From Hyphomicrobiales bacterium (GTDB taxonomy: Bacteria; Pseudomonadota; Alphaproteobacteria; Rhizobiales; Kaistiaceae): a stretch of 49,199 nt of DNA. The notes under the pieces are model-generated. The model was not told the DNA's origin and searched no databases. It saw only the letters and a program-made list of their open reading frames with translations. Positions 16,803 to 25,539 of the stretch are shown here, in pieces. A program made the translations under genes and the position numbers. How positions within the stretch are numbered: position 1 is the first letter of the stretch; the number at the start of each line of letters is the position of its first letter. The DNA is taken from NCBI GenBank assembly GCA_024222895.1, contig JAAEOR010001103.1, positions 1 to 49,199 on the forward strand, read 5' to 3'.

Positions 16803-17963
16803 CTAGCCACCTATCCCTGGCGCACTGCCCGCGTCGCCGGATCGAAATACCCAGGGTACGATGCGGCGGACCAGCATCGGGGCAGCCATGAAGATGATGA
16901 TCAGCGCCTGGATGATCGAGATGAGATCAATACTGACGCCGGCGTCCACCTGCATCTGGCGGCCGCCGGCCTCCAGCGCGCCAAACAGCAGCCCGGCCAG
17001 CAAGACGCCGACCGGGTGCGAGCGACCGAGCAGTGCGACGGCAATGGCATCGAAGCCGATGCCGCCGGAGAATCCGGGAGAGGCGCGCCCCAGCACCCCC
17101 AACACCTGATTGGCACCGGCGAGTCCCGCAAGTCCCCCGGCAACCGCCATCACCAGAACGATGATCAGCCCGGACTTCATACCGGCGTAGCGCGCCGCAT
17201 CCGGATTGGCGCCGGCGGAGCGGAACTCGAAACCGATCGTGGTGCGGTAGAGGAGCCAGTAGATGAAGGCCACCGCGGCAATGGCGATCAGGACGCCGGC
17301 ATGCAGCCTGAGATTGGGGTCAAACGCGAAGAGGAGGCGCGGCAGTTCCGCCGACTCCAGCACCGATTCGGAAATCGGGTCTGCGCGGCCGGCTTTCTGG
17401 AAGGGCGGATTGCGCAGCAGATAGTCGACAAGTCTGAAAGCGGTCAGGTTGAGCATGATCGTGGTGATCACCTCATGGGCGCCGGTCGCGGCCTTGAGCC
17501 AGCCGGCTATCGAAGCCCAGATCGCGCCCGCCAGCACGCCGGCGAGCAGCGCCAAGGGCAAATGGATGATGACAGGGAGTCCGGTGAACGCGAAACCGAC
17601 GCCGACGGCCGCCATGCCGCCGATCAGGAGCTGTCCCTCGGCGCCGATGTTGAACAGCCCGGCCCGGAAGGCGAGCGCAATGCCGAGCCCGGCAAGCGTC
17701 AGCGGCGCGGCGGCCGTCAACGTCTCTGACACGGCGGCAACCGAGCCGACGGAGCCATCAAACAGCGCGATGTAAGAAAGACCGATAGACGAGAAGCTGA
17801 CGCCGGTGGCCAGCATCGTCAGCGCGCCGAGAATAAGTGCCAGGATCACCGACAGGACGGGAACGAGTAGGACTTCCTCGACGCTGAACCGCCTCGCAAC
17901 GGCGCGCCGCAGGATTTCGTCGGTAGCGGATTCTTTCTTGTCCGTCTTGTCGTCTGTGCTCAC
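16803..17963 (-). CDS. Nucleoside ABC transporter permease (NupP/BmpB type)
   Basis: A 386-residue inner-membrane permease, partner of the gene downstream. It has about nine hydrophobic segments; the family-typical SETLTAAAPLTLAGLGIALA and AGLFNIGAEGQLLIGGMAA follow the first segments, and FRSAGANPDAARYAGM is the coupling loop to the ATPase. The start is GTG at 17963, overlapping the ATPase stop by four bases (GTGA). Together with the two-domain ATPase, second permease and binding protein it makes a complete importer, most likely for purine and pyrimidine nucleosides, given the cdd-punA-deoA genes next door. Confidence 0.9.
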   Translation of the reverse strand: MSTDDKTDKKESATDEILRRAVARRFSVEEVLLVPVLSVILALILGALTMLATGVSFSSIGLSYIALFDGSVGSVAAVSETLTAAAPLTLAGLGIALAFRAGLFNIGAEGQLLIGGMAAVGVGFAFTGLPVIIHLPLALLAGVLAGAIWASIAGWLKAATGAHEVITTIMLNLTAFRLVDYLLRNPPFQKAGRADPISESVLESAELPRLLFAFDPNLRLHAGVLIAIAAVAFIYWLLYRTTIGFEFRSAGANPDAARYAGMKSGLIIVLVMAVAGGLAGLAGANQVLGVLGRASPGFSGGIGFDAIAVALLGRSHPVGVLLAGLLFGALEAGGRQMQVDAGVSIDLISIIQALIIIFMAAPMLVRRIVPWVFRSGDAGSAPGIGG

Positions 17964-19465
17964 GCGGCAACTCCAGCCATGGCCAGGCCCAGTTCGGTGA
18001 TGCTGGCTTTATCACCCTCGAACTCGGCGACGACACGGCCCCGGAACATCACCAGGACGCGATCCGACAGAGCGCGAATCTCTTCCAGTTCGGTGGAGAC
18101 GATAAGGACTCCGACACCGCTGTCGCGGGCGTCAATGATCCGCTTGTGGATATATTCGATCGACCCGACATCGACCCCGCGCGTCGGCTGTGAGGCGATG
18201 AGCAGCTTGATGTCTCGCGACATCTCCCGGGCAACGACCAGTTTTTGTTGATTGCCGCCGGACAGGTGGTCGGCAAGCGCGAAGATCGACGGCGTGCGCA
18301 CGTCAAAGGCTTCGACATCCTCGGCGGCGGACTTGTAGACGTCCGGCCAGCGCATGCTTATGCCGGACGAATACCGGTCGTCATAATAGGTATCCAGGAC
18401 CATGTTTTCCGCGACGGTGAACGACTCGATCAGTCCGGATCGCTGACGATCCTCGGGGACATGGGCGATGCCGAGCCGGTGCCGCTCGCGGGTGGAAGAC
18501 TTGGCAATGTTCTGCCCGTCAAAATGAACTGTGCCGCCCACCAGGTGCCTGAGCCCGGTGAGCGCCTCGACCAACTCGGTCTGGCCGTTGCCCTGGACAC
18601 CGGCGATTCCCACGACCTCGCCGGAATGCACGGTCAGGCTGACATCGTTGACGGCGACTTCGTCGCGGTCATTGAGGACCTTGAGGTAGCGTGCCTCCAG
18701 CAATGGTGCCCCCGCCTCACGGGGGGCCTTGTCGACGGAGAACTGGACGGGTCGGCCGACCATCATCTCGGCGAGTTCGGCTTCCGTGGCAGTCTTCGGG
18801 TCGCCCTCGCCAACGATCTTGCCGCCGCGAAGAACGCTGATCCGGTCGGCAATCTCGAGCACTTCGCCGAGCTTGTGAGTGATGAAGACCAGCGCCTTGC
18901 CGGCGTCCCGCAGCGATTTGACGATACCGAAAAAGTCGGTCACTTCCTGCGGCGTCAGCACAGCGGTCGGCTCGTCGAAAATCAGCACATCGGCCGAGCG
19001 GAACAGGACCTTGATGATCTCGACCCGCTGCTGGATGCCGACCGGAATTTCCTCGACGATCGCTTCGGGATCAACATGCAGCCCGTGTTCGGCGCTGATC
19101 GCGCGAACCTGTTCGCGGGCCCGCTTGATGTCGAGGCGGTTCAATGCCTTGGTCGGCTCCACGCCGAGCACGACATTTTCGGCGACGGTGAACACCGGCA
19201 CCAGCATGAAATGCTGGTGCACCATGCCGATACCGGCCTCGATTGCGTCGCCGGCACCGTCGAATTGAACCGCCTTGCCGTCGATGCGTATTTCGCCTTC
19301 GTCCGGCCGGTAGATGCCGGAGAGCACGTTCATCAACGTGGTCTTGCCGGCCCCGTTTTCGCCCAGCAGGGCGAGGATCTCTCCCGCCTTTATGGACAGA
19401 TTGACGTCCGAGTTGGCGACGACTTCGCCGAAGCGTTTGGTAATGCCGCGTAGCTCGATATCCAC
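17960..19465 (-). CDS. Nucleoside ABC transporter ATP-binding protein, two ABC domains (NupO type)
   Basis: A 501-residue ATPase with two fused ABC cassettes, as in NupO, RbsA and other sugar/nucleoside importers. The first has a full Walker A (LLGENGAGKTTLMNVLSG) and Walker B (VLIFDEPTAVLTPQE); the second has a degenerate P-loop (GVQGNGQTEL) but an intact signature LSGGNQQKLVVAREM. It powers the two permeases downstream. The start is GTG at 19465 with MDIELRGITKRFG. It is separated from the binding-protein gene by about 90 nt that fold into two hairpins, which would reduce its expression relative to the binding protein. Confidence 0.93.
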   Translation of the reverse strand: MDIELRGITKRFGEVVANSDVNLSIKAGEILALLGENGAGKTTLMNVLSGIYRPDEGEIRIDGKAVQFDGAGDAIEAGIGMVHQHFMLVPVFTVAENVVLGVEPTKALNRLDIKRAREQVRAISAEHGLHVDPEAIVEEIPVGIQQRVEIIKVLFRSADVLIFDEPTAVLTPQEVTDFFGIVKSLRDAGKALVFITHKLGEVLEIADRISVLRGGKIVGEGDPKTATEAELAEMMVGRPVQFSVDKAPREAGAPLLEARYLKVLNDRDEVAVNDVSLTVHSGEVVGIAGVQGNGQTELVEALTGLRHLVGGTVHFDGQNIAKSSTRERHRLGIAHVPEDRQRSGLIESFTVAENMVLDTYYDDRYSSGISMRWPDVYKSAAEDVEAFDVRTPSIFALADHLSGGNQQKLVVAREMSRDIKLLIASQPTRGVDVGSIEYIHKRIIDARDSGVGVLIVSTELEEIRALSDRVLVMFRGRVVAEFEGDKASITELGLAMAGVAA

Positions 19466-19501
19466 GGATTGGGCGCCCCAGACCGGCTTGTGTCGTCACT
19501 C

Positions 19502-19556
19502 GCGCGCCGACAGGCGCGCAAGTGTTAGCTTCAGAATGCGAACGGAGTGCTCCGTT
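19502..19556 (-). promoter_or_regulatory. Two hairpins between the binding-protein and ATPase genes
   Basis: GCGCGCC-GACA-GGCGCGC (19502-19519) and AACGGAG-TG-CTCCGTT (19541-19556) are both perfect 7-bp stems just after the binding-protein gene on its own strand, without a T tract. Such structures between a binding-protein gene and its transporter genes usually stabilise the upstream message or cause partial termination, giving excess binding protein. Confidence 0.55.
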
Positions 19557-20587
19557 CAGTTCGCGACCGAGATCGTTCCCTCAAGGATACCCTGGGTGAC
19601 GGAATCGATCTCCTGCTTCAGGCTGTCCGGCACGGCGTCCGCGAGGTCGTGATAGGGCGCGAGGCCGACGCCACCATTCTCCAGCGTACCGACGATGACG
19701 GGTGCCTCAAATGGGCCGGCCATTGCCGCTTTGATCGCCTGGATCACCGTTGCATCCATCCGTTTCAGAACCGAGGTCAGATAGACGTGGCCCTTTTCCG
19801 GATCGGTGAGATACTGGTCAGCGTCAACCCCAATGATCTTCAGTTCGTCCGTGCCAAGCTCGTCGGCGAGCGCAGCGGAACCAAGGCCGACCGGTCCCGC
19901 GACCGGCATGACGATGTCGGCGCCTTCCTCGTACAGGTTCTGGGCAAAGGCCCGACCATCATCCAGCGAGTCGAAATTGTTGGTGAACAGCCCTTCCCGG
20001 GATTCCGGGTCCCATCCGAGTACCGCAACGCTGGTTCCCTTCTGGCCATTATGATAGTTCACGCCACGCACGAAGCCGTCCATGAAGATCGTCACCGGCG
20101 GAATATTGATGCCGCCGAAGGTGCCGACGATCCCGGTCTTGCTCATGCCGGCGGCAAGATAGCCAGCCAGAAACGCTGCTTCGTCGGTTGCGTAGACTTG
20201 GCCGAGTACGTTTGGAATCGCCGGTTCGTAAGCGAAATCAACGATCGAGAATTTCTGATCGGGGTTGTTTTCGGCGGCTTCCTTGGTGGCATCGCCGAGA
20301 AGGAAACCGACGGTCAGGATGATGTCACAGCCCTGCTCGATGAACGAGTTGATGTTCGGTACATAGTCGGTTTCGGCGGACGATTCGAGCAGCTTGCCCT
20401 CGACCTCAAGTGTTTTCTCGGCGTCCTGCACGCCTTTCCATGCGGTTTCATTGAAACCCTTGTCGTCGACGCCACCGGTATCGGTCACCTGACATGCCTT
20501 GAAGGCGCTGGCCGGCGTGGCTGCTCCAGCGAGCATTGCAGCAGCGGCGAAAGCGGCGAGCGCGGTATTAATGGTCCTGGACTTCAA
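19556..20587 (-). CDS. BMP-family nucleoside-binding protein
   Basis: A 343-residue periplasmic substrate-binding protein of the BMP/PnrA/Med family. The signal peptide MKSRTINTALAAFAAAAMLA ends ATPASA and lacks a lipobox cysteine, so it is soluble in the periplasm. The mature part starts FKACQVTDTGGVDDKGFNET, with the family's D-x-G-x-x-D-K-x-F-N motif, then GCDIILTVGFLLGDAT and FAYEPAIPNVLGQVYAT. The start is TTG at 20587, chosen because GGGAGG sits seven bases before it; an in-frame ATG at 20605 lies upstream of that ribosome site. It is the first gene of the importer unit, divergent from cdd. Confidence 0.93.
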   Translation of the reverse strand: MKSRTINTALAAFAAAAMLAGAATPASAFKACQVTDTGGVDDKGFNETAWKGVQDAEKTLEVEGKLLESSAETDYVPNINSFIEQGCDIILTVGFLLGDATKEAAENNPDQKFSIVDFAYEPAIPNVLGQVYATDEAAFLAGYLAAGMSKTGIVGTFGGINIPPVTIFMDGFVRGVNYHNGQKGTSVAVLGWDPESREGLFTNNFDSLDDGRAFAQNLYEEGADIVMPVAGPVGLGSAALADELGTDELKIIGVDADQYLTDPEKGHVYLTSVLKRMDATVIQAIKAAMAGPFEAPVIVGTLENGGVGLAPYHDLADAVPDSLKQEIDSVTQGILEGTISVAN

Positions 20588-20779
20588 CTTGATCCTCCCT
20601 TGCATTGTTTCATAGGAACGCAGCCGATACCGCGTCCCTTCGGCAGCAATGCCGTGTATAGGCAAGCTTTGCATTTTCACCGCCCAGCGTCGAGGCCAAT
20701 TGGGAGGTGCGATCGCAGCCCGTTTTGGTGGGTTTGCCTGTAACGGATTTTTCGACTTCGTGATAGGAAGCCCCGGACT

Positions 20780-20799
20780 GACGCGATTTTCGTCGCGTC
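20780..20799 (+). promoter_or_regulatory. Hairpin in the cdd leader
   Basis: GACGCG and CGCGTC form a 6-bp inverted repeat with an 8-nt spacer, ending about 21 nt before the cdd start and just ahead of its AAGGAG ribosome site. The 233-nt gap between the divergent transporter and cdd genes must hold both promoters; this is the only symmetric element seen close to cdd. Confidence 0.3.
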
Positions 20800-20820
20800 G
20801 TCGCGGCTGAAGGAGATTGG

Positions 20821-21237
20821 ATGTCGGATCCTGAGTTGTTCGAGGCCGCGCGATCGGTTCGCCACAAAGCGCATGCGCCCTATTCAGGCTTTGCGGTGGG
20901 GACCGCGTTGCGCAACGAAGCCGGCAGCGTCCACGTCGGTTGCAACGTCGAGAACGCCTCCTTTCCAGAGGGATGGTGCTCCGAGACTTCGGCAATTGCG
21001 GCGATGGTTGCCGCCTCCGACGCCCCGGCAGGCCGCCGCATCGCGGCGGTACAGGTTGTGGCAGAACCCGTTGAGGGCCGTTTGACGACTCCGTGCGGTG
21101 GGTGCCGCCAGCGTCTGGCGGAGTTCGGGTCACCCGACACGGTGGTCCATGTCGCCAGTCCTGGCGGCGATCTAGGGGAGACTTATCGCCTTGGCGACCT
21201 GTTGCCGGAGGGTTTTGCCATGGGAGAGCCGAAATGA
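20821..21237 (+). CDS. cdd: Cytidine deaminase
   Basis: A 138-residue zinc enzyme that deaminates cytidine and deoxycytidine to uridine and deoxyuridine. The substrate site YSGFAVGTAL and CNVENASFPEG are followed by the zinc site: Cys53 and catalytic Glu55 in WCSETSAIAAM, and Cys92/Cys95 in TPCGGCRQRLAEF. It is the short tetrameric form. AAGGAG precedes the ATG. Its stop overlaps the punA start (ATGA), making cdd-punA-deoA a salvage operon divergent from the nucleoside importer. Confidence 0.96.
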   Translation: MSDPELFEAARSVRHKAHAPYSGFAVGTALRNEAGSVHVGCNVENASFPEGWCSETSAIAAMVAASDAPAGRRIAAVQVVAEPVEGRLTTPCGGCRQRLAEFGSPDTVVHVASPGGDLGETYRLGDLLPEGFAMGEPK

Positions 21238-22049
21238 TCGGGCCAGAAGCTGAAGCAGCCGCTGCGGCGATCCGCGCCGCCAACGACTTGCCTTACTCGG
21301 TCGGGCTCATTCTCGGCTCCGGTCTTGGTGCATTGGCGGAGGCTGTCAGCGATCCGCTGCGGATACCGTATGAGGATCTGGCCGGTTTTCCGGCGTCTGG
21401 GGTTTCCTCCCACCGCGGCGAGTTGATCGCCGGCCGCCTCGAAGGCGTTCCGGTGGTCGTCCTTGCCGGACGGTCTCACTATTATGAGAGCGGCAACGCG
21501 GCTGCGATGCGCGTTCCCGTCGCGACCTTGAAGGCGCTTGGGTGCGACACGCTGATCGCGACGAACGCGGCCGGGTCACTCCGGACACATGTCGGACCCG
21601 GCGACTTAATGCTGATCACCGATCATATCAACTTCGCCGGCGCCGATCCGTTGATCGGCGAACCAGGCGAAGCGCGTTTCGTTGGCATGACCGGCGCCTA
21701 TGACGAGAGCCTGCGGGCTGCCTTGTTCGGCGCAGCCGAGCGCGAGGGTATCGCGCTCGCGTCAGGGGTCTATATGTGGTTTTCCGGTCCTTCCTTTGAA
21801 ACGCCGGCGGAGATCAGGCTCGCCCGAACCGTCGGAGCCGATGCGGTCGGGATGTCGACGGTGCCTGAGGTCATTCTGGGCCGTTTCTTCGGCTTGCGGG
21901 TTGCAGCGGTCTCGACCATCACCAATCTGGCGGCGGGAATGACCGGGGCCGAACTGTCGCACGAGGAGACCAAGCAGATCGGGCCGTTGGGCGCGGTCAA
22001 ACTGGAGCGTATCCTGCGCCGGTTTCTTCGCGATCGCGGCCTGCGTTAG
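21234..22049 (+). CDS. punA: Purine nucleoside phosphorylase (trimeric PNP type)
   Basis: A 271-residue phosphorylase that splits purine (deoxy)nucleosides with phosphate into base and (deoxy)ribose 1-phosphate. Phosphate-binding LILGSGLGALA, the GRSHYYE loop, TNAAGSLRTHVGPGDLM and the purine-binding YMWFSGPSFETPAEIR are all present, marking the MTAP/PNP family and not hexameric DeoD. The ATG at 21234 overlaps the cdd stop by four bases and has GGGAGAG upstream. Its ribose 1-phosphate product would be handled by DeoB encoded at 29-30 kb. Confidence 0.95.
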   Translation: MIGPEAEAAAAAIRAANDLPYSVGLILGSGLGALAEAVSDPLRIPYEDLAGFPASGVSSHRGELIAGRLEGVPVVVLAGRSHYYESGNAAAMRVPVATLKALGCDTLIATNAAGSLRTHVGPGDLMLITDHINFAGADPLIGEPGEARFVGMTGAYDESLRAALFGAAEREGIALASGVYMWFSGPSFETPAEIRLARTVGADAVGMSTVPEVILGRFFGLRVAAVSTITNLAAGMTGAELSHEETKQIGPLGAVKLERILRRFLRDRGLR

Positions 22050-22101
22050 CTCCGACACCAGCCTGTCGGCGACTGCGACACCGAAAGAAGTGAAGTCTGT
22101 C

Positions 22102-23424
22102 ATGCTGCCCCAGGAAATTATCCGCAAGAAGCGTGAGGGACACGCCGTTGATCCCGCCGAGATCGCCTTTCTGATCGAGGGACTGACGCACGGCAGCGTC
22201 ACGGAGGGTCAGGTCGCTGCCTTCGCCATGGCCGTGTTTTTTCAGGGAATGGAACGGGATGAAGCTGTTGCGCTGACGATGGCGATGCGGGATTCGGGTG
22301 CTGTGCTTGACTGGACTGGGCTTGAAGGTCCGGTCCTCGACAAGCACTCCACGGGCGGTGTCGGAGACAATGTCTCGCTGATGCTGGCCCCGGCCGTCGC
22401 TGCTTGTGGTGGTTTCGTGCCAATGATCTCCGGGCGGGGCCTCGGACACACCGGGGGCACGCTTGACAAGCTCGATTCAATCCCGGGCTACCAAACGCAG
22501 CCGGATGTCGAGACATTACGCCAGGTGGTGGAGGCCGTCGGATGTGCCATCATCGGCCAGACGGCAGACCTTGCACCGGCGGACAAGCGCTTTTATGGCA
22601 TCCGCGATGTGACGGCGACGGTGGAATCGGTGCCGTTGATCACCGCCTCGATATTGTCGAAAAAGCTTGCCGCCGGTCTCGATGCGCTGGTTCTCGACGT
22701 GAAGACCGGCAGCGGGGCGTTCATGGCAACGCTGGAAGACGCCCGTGAATTGGCCGAAAGCCTGGTTTCGGTCGCCAACGGGGCCGGGATGAAGACCAGC
22801 GCTCTGATCACGGGCATGGACGAGCCGCTGGCCACTGCCGCCGGCAATGCGGTCGAAGTCAAGAACGCCGTCGATTTCCTAACCGGCAGCCACCGCGATC
22901 CGCGGCTCGAAGCCGTAACGATCGGTCTCGGTGCGGAGTTGCTGGCGCTGGGCGGTCTTGTGGCCGATCCCGAGGAAGGCCGCACCCGGATCGAAGCGGC
23001 CTATGAGTCCGGTCGTGCCGCCGAGATTTTTGCGCGCATGGTCACCGCGCTCGGCGGGCCGGCCGACTTCATGGAGCGCCCGGAGACCTACCTGCGGGAG
23101 GCTCCGCTGGTCCGTGCGGTGGAGGCCGAGAGCCACGGCGTCGTCGCGTCCGTCGATACCCGCGCCCTGGGGATCGCCGTGGTGGAACTCGGCGGCGGCC
23201 GGATGCGCGAGGAAGATACCATCGATCATGCGGTCGGCATGACCGATCTCGCCGGCCTTGGCGCCAGGGTCGGGCCCGGCGACGCGCCCCTTGCCGTCAT
23301 ACACGCCCGCAATGAAGCCCATGCCGATCGCGCCGCGGTGGCGATCCGTGCCGCCTTTACGATCGGCGACGGGCCGGTTGATGCCTCGCCGGCGGTGCAT
23401 GAGCGCATCGGGGTGCCGGACTGA
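22102..23424 (+). CDS. deoA: Thymidine phosphorylase
   Basis: A 440-residue enzyme converting thymidine or deoxyuridine to base and deoxyribose 1-phosphate. The diagnostic glycosyl-transferase signature SGRGLGHTGGTLDKLDS is intact, as are LDKHSTGGVGDNVSL (phosphate site) and DVKTGSGAFM. The start is set at ATG 22102 (MLPQEIIRKKREG, as in other DeoA proteins); a GTG four codons upstream is in frame. It lies 52 nt after punA. A weak hairpin follows the stop, probably ending the operon before the SDR gene. Confidence 0.96.
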   Translation: MLPQEIIRKKREGHAVDPAEIAFLIEGLTHGSVTEGQVAAFAMAVFFQGMERDEAVALTMAMRDSGAVLDWTGLEGPVLDKHSTGGVGDNVSLMLAPAVAACGGFVPMISGRGLGHTGGTLDKLDSIPGYQTQPDVETLRQVVEAVGCAIIGQTADLAPADKRFYGIRDVTATVESVPLITASILSKKLAAGLDALVLDVKTGSGAFMATLEDARELAESLVSVANGAGMKTSALITGMDEPLATAAGNAVEVKNAVDFLTGSHRDPRLEAVTIGLGAELLALGGLVADPEEGRTRIEAAYESGRAAEIFARMVTALGGPADFMERPETYLREAPLVRAVEAESHGVVASVDTRALGIAVVELGGGRMREEDTIDHAVGMTDLAGLGARVGPGDAPLAVIHARNEAHADRAAVAIRAAFTIGDGPVDASPAVHERIGVPD

Positions 23425-23439
23425 GGTTTCAGGCTTCGC

Positions 23440-23454
23440 AAAACGGGCCGTTTT
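23440..23454 (+). terminator. Inverted repeat after deoA, possible terminator
   Basis: AAAACGG-G-CCGTTTT is a perfect inverted repeat 15 nt after the deoA stop, ending in TTTT. The stem is partly A/T and the loop would open to about five bases, so it is a weak rho-independent terminator candidate. Confidence 0.4.
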
Positions 23455-23510
23455 GACGATCAACGGCAGTCCACGTCTTCGGTGAGTTGCCATGATAAAA
23501 GGGGACTGAA

Positions 23511-24239
23511 ATGACCAATGACTTCAGCGACAAGGTGATGATCGTCACCGGTGCAAGTTCCGGGATCGGTCGCGCCGTCGCGAGGCTGTTCGCCGCCAAG
23601 GGTGCGCAACTGGTGCTCACGGCGCGCAGCACCGAAAAACTCATGGCGCTGGCGGAGGAACTCGGCGGCGAACCGTTGGTGGTTTCTGCCGATATGACGC
23701 AGCCGGCCGAAGTGGACGCGATGGTCGCCGGCACACTCGACCGTTTCGGGCGGGTGGATATTCTCTTCGCCAATGCCGGTACCTATGTCGCCGGTGATGT
23801 TGTCGACGGTCATCCGGACCACTGGGACGCTACCATTCAACTCAACGTCAACAGCGTCTTTCGCGCGGTTCGCGCCGTGCTGCCGCAGATGATCGAACGG
23901 CGCAGCGGCGACATCGTCGTCACAAGTTCGATTTCCGGCCATCAGGCGATTCACTGGGAACCGGTCTACAGCGCTACCAAGCATGCCGTTCAGAGCTTTG
24001 TCTACGGCGTGCGCCGTCAGATAGCACCGCACAATCTACGGATCGGATCGCTCGCCCCGGGGATGGTTCTCAATGAACTGTGGGGTCTGACCGACCCGGC
24101 GGAGATCGAAGCGCGGGTCGCGGCCCACTCCGGTCTGCGCTGCGAGGATGTGGCGGATGCCTTGCTCTTCATGTTGACGCGGCCGCCCAACGCAACGGTC
24201 CGTGACCTGGTGCTGCTGCCACAGAATCAGGACCTCTGA
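23511..24239 (+). CDS. SDR-family oxidoreductase
   Basis: A 242-residue classical short-chain dehydrogenase/reductase. It has the NAD(P)-binding TGASSGIGRAVA, the NAG motif in LFANAGTYV, the catalytic serine in VVTSSISG and Tyr/Lys in YSATKHAVQS. Overall it resembles ribitol 2-dehydrogenase-like polyol dehydrogenases, which would suit a pentose-handling neighbourhood, but the substrate is not readable. GGGGA lies at good spacing before the ATG at 23511. It starts 86 nt after deoA, behind a possible terminator. Confidence 0.88.
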   Translation: MTNDFSDKVMIVTGASSGIGRAVARLFAAKGAQLVLTARSTEKLMALAEELGGEPLVVSADMTQPAEVDAMVAGTLDRFGRVDILFANAGTYVAGDVVDGHPDHWDATIQLNVNSVFRAVRAVLPQMIERRSGDIVVTSSISGHQAIHWEPVYSATKHAVQSFVYGVRRQIAPHNLRIGSLAPGMVLNELWGLTDPAEIEARVAAHSGLRCEDVADALLFMLTRPPNATVRDLVLLPQNQDL

Positions 24240-24254
24240 CCGGCGGCAGCGGGC

Positions 24255-24410
24255 ATGCAGTTGTCGACTGTATGCTCCACAAGCGGCGTCTTGCCTGTGG
24301 ACGAGGGTGGATTTGTGCGAACCGACTGAAAGCCAGATGCAAATCCGGATTGTCGATGTGTTCAGGATCTATTCTCGACGTAGTGATTCCCGCAGGAAAC
24401 GTGCCAATGG
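24255..24410 (+). repeat. Structured intergenic repeat, copy 1
   Basis: About 156 nt that closely match 26905-27058 in the same orientation. The first 57 bases agree at 50 positions and the last 26 at 23. Hairpins present in both copies: ATGCAGT/ACTGTAT with a 5-nt loop; TCCACA (24276-24281) with TGTGGA (24296-24301) enclosing GGC/GCC; and TTCC/GGAA. Most stem positions are unchanged while the loops vary. It lies between the convergent ends of the SDR and MetE-like genes. The rest of the 309-nt gap shows nothing recognisable. Function unknown: small RNA, mobile-element remnant or palindromic intergenic repeat are all possible. Confidence 0.8.
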
Positions 24411-24548
24411 GCCGATTGTCTCGAGACACGGTCTTGCAAAAGGGTGACGGATCGACACGGAATAGTGTCGACGCGATTTGCCATCCTGATCAAGCGTTTG
24501 GAGTTTTCCCCCGAAAGGACCAAAGGGAGTTGGCGTCAGGCCACGTGA

Positions 24549-25538
24549 TCAGAGCGTGTGGGACGCCTCGACCAACGCGCGCAGCTTGCTGCGCGTGATG
24601 TCGAGTGGCACGTGCCCAAAGCCGCATTCACTGGTGAGGATGAGGCGTTCAGGGGGGAAGTGCTTCAGGGCCGGATCAACCCGATGGCGGATGACGTCGA
24701 TGGTCTCGATCTCGTCCCGTCTCTGGTCGATGACGCCAAGCGCAAGGTCGCCCTCAAACGCCCAGATATCCCAGAGCTCCATCATGTCGTAGTCCAACGT
24801 GCAATGCTCGAGGGACACCTCGTCGATCTTGAGCTTCCGGAACGCCGGTGCCAGATCCATGTATTTTGTGAAATAGACGCGCTTGCGTCGTGGATTGCCG
24901 CCACACACGTGCACCCCGACACGGACGTGGTCCGGCAACGCGTCGATCATCTCGTTGAGGATATCGGCGCTCCACTCGGCGTTTTCCGGTGACTCGGTCC
25001 AGCCAGGCTCGTCGAACTGAATCTCGGTGCAACCGGCCGCGGCCACGTCGTTCAGCTCTTCAAGGAGAACCTTCGCCCAGGTGCGGGCCAGCGCTTCGTC
25101 GTCCGGGTAGAGGTCCTTGCGTTCATTGGAGCTGAATCGCGCCAGCATGTATGGGCTGGTGACCGTTTGCTTCACCCGCACGTGGTCGGGGGCGACTTCG
25201 CGGGCGAGCTTCCAATTGTGCGCCAGATTGAAGCGCGGGTTCACGATCTCGTCGACCACCCGCGCACATTCGATGGAGAACTCTCCGGTGCCGAAGGTGA
25301 GCCGGGGCATATCCTCGAAGGAGATGCCATCGACCCGCTTTTGATAGAAGTAGTACATGTTCTCGCGGTAGGCCTCGCCATCGGTGATGACGTCGAGACC
25401 AAGGTCGGCTTGGTCCTTTGCCGCCCAGCGCACCATGTCGTCGACTTCTTGCGGCGACAGGGTCGGCTTTTTCATGGTGTCGGTAACCTTGTGCGGGCGC
25501 GGATAGCTGCCCACGACTGTGTTTCTGTATGGCATCAT
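24549..25538 (-). CDS. MetE-like zinc methyltransferase (cobalamin-independent methionine synthase C-terminal family)
   Basis: A 329-residue single-barrel protein matching the C-terminal half of MetE. Likely zinc ligands are the His and Cys of VGVHVCGGN, the Glu of SLEHCTLDYD and the Cys of LTSECGFGHVPL. The family covers core methionine synthases and alkyl-thiol transferases such as epoxyalkane:coenzyme M transferase, so it may methylate homocysteine or move an alkyl group on another thiol. It lacks the N-terminal folate domain of full MetE, so the methyl donor is open. The ATG at 25538 lies one base after the epimerase stop, so the two form an operon. Confidence 0.85.
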   Translation of the reverse strand: MMPYRNTVVGSYPRPHKVTDTMKKPTLSPQEVDDMVRWAAKDQADLGLDVITDGEAYRENMYYFYQKRVDGISFEDMPRLTFGTGEFSIECARVVDEIVNPRFNLAHNWKLAREVAPDHVRVKQTVTSPYMLARFSSNERKDLYPDDEALARTWAKVLLEELNDVAAAGCTEIQFDEPGWTESPENAEWSADILNEMIDALPDHVRVGVHVCGGNPRRKRVYFTKYMDLAPAFRKLKIDEVSLEHCTLDYDMMELWDIWAFEGDLALGVIDQRRDEIETIDVIRHRVDPALKHFPPERLILTSECGFGHVPLDITRSKLRALVEASHTL

Positions 25539-25539
25539 G

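Noticed and set aside
24202-24598. Small plus-strand ORFs across repeat copy 1, including a shared IP-x-GN-x-PM peptide with copy 2
   Set aside because: Differences between copies fall on first codon positions as often as third and gaps break the frame elsewhere, so shared peptide text reflects DNA similarity.
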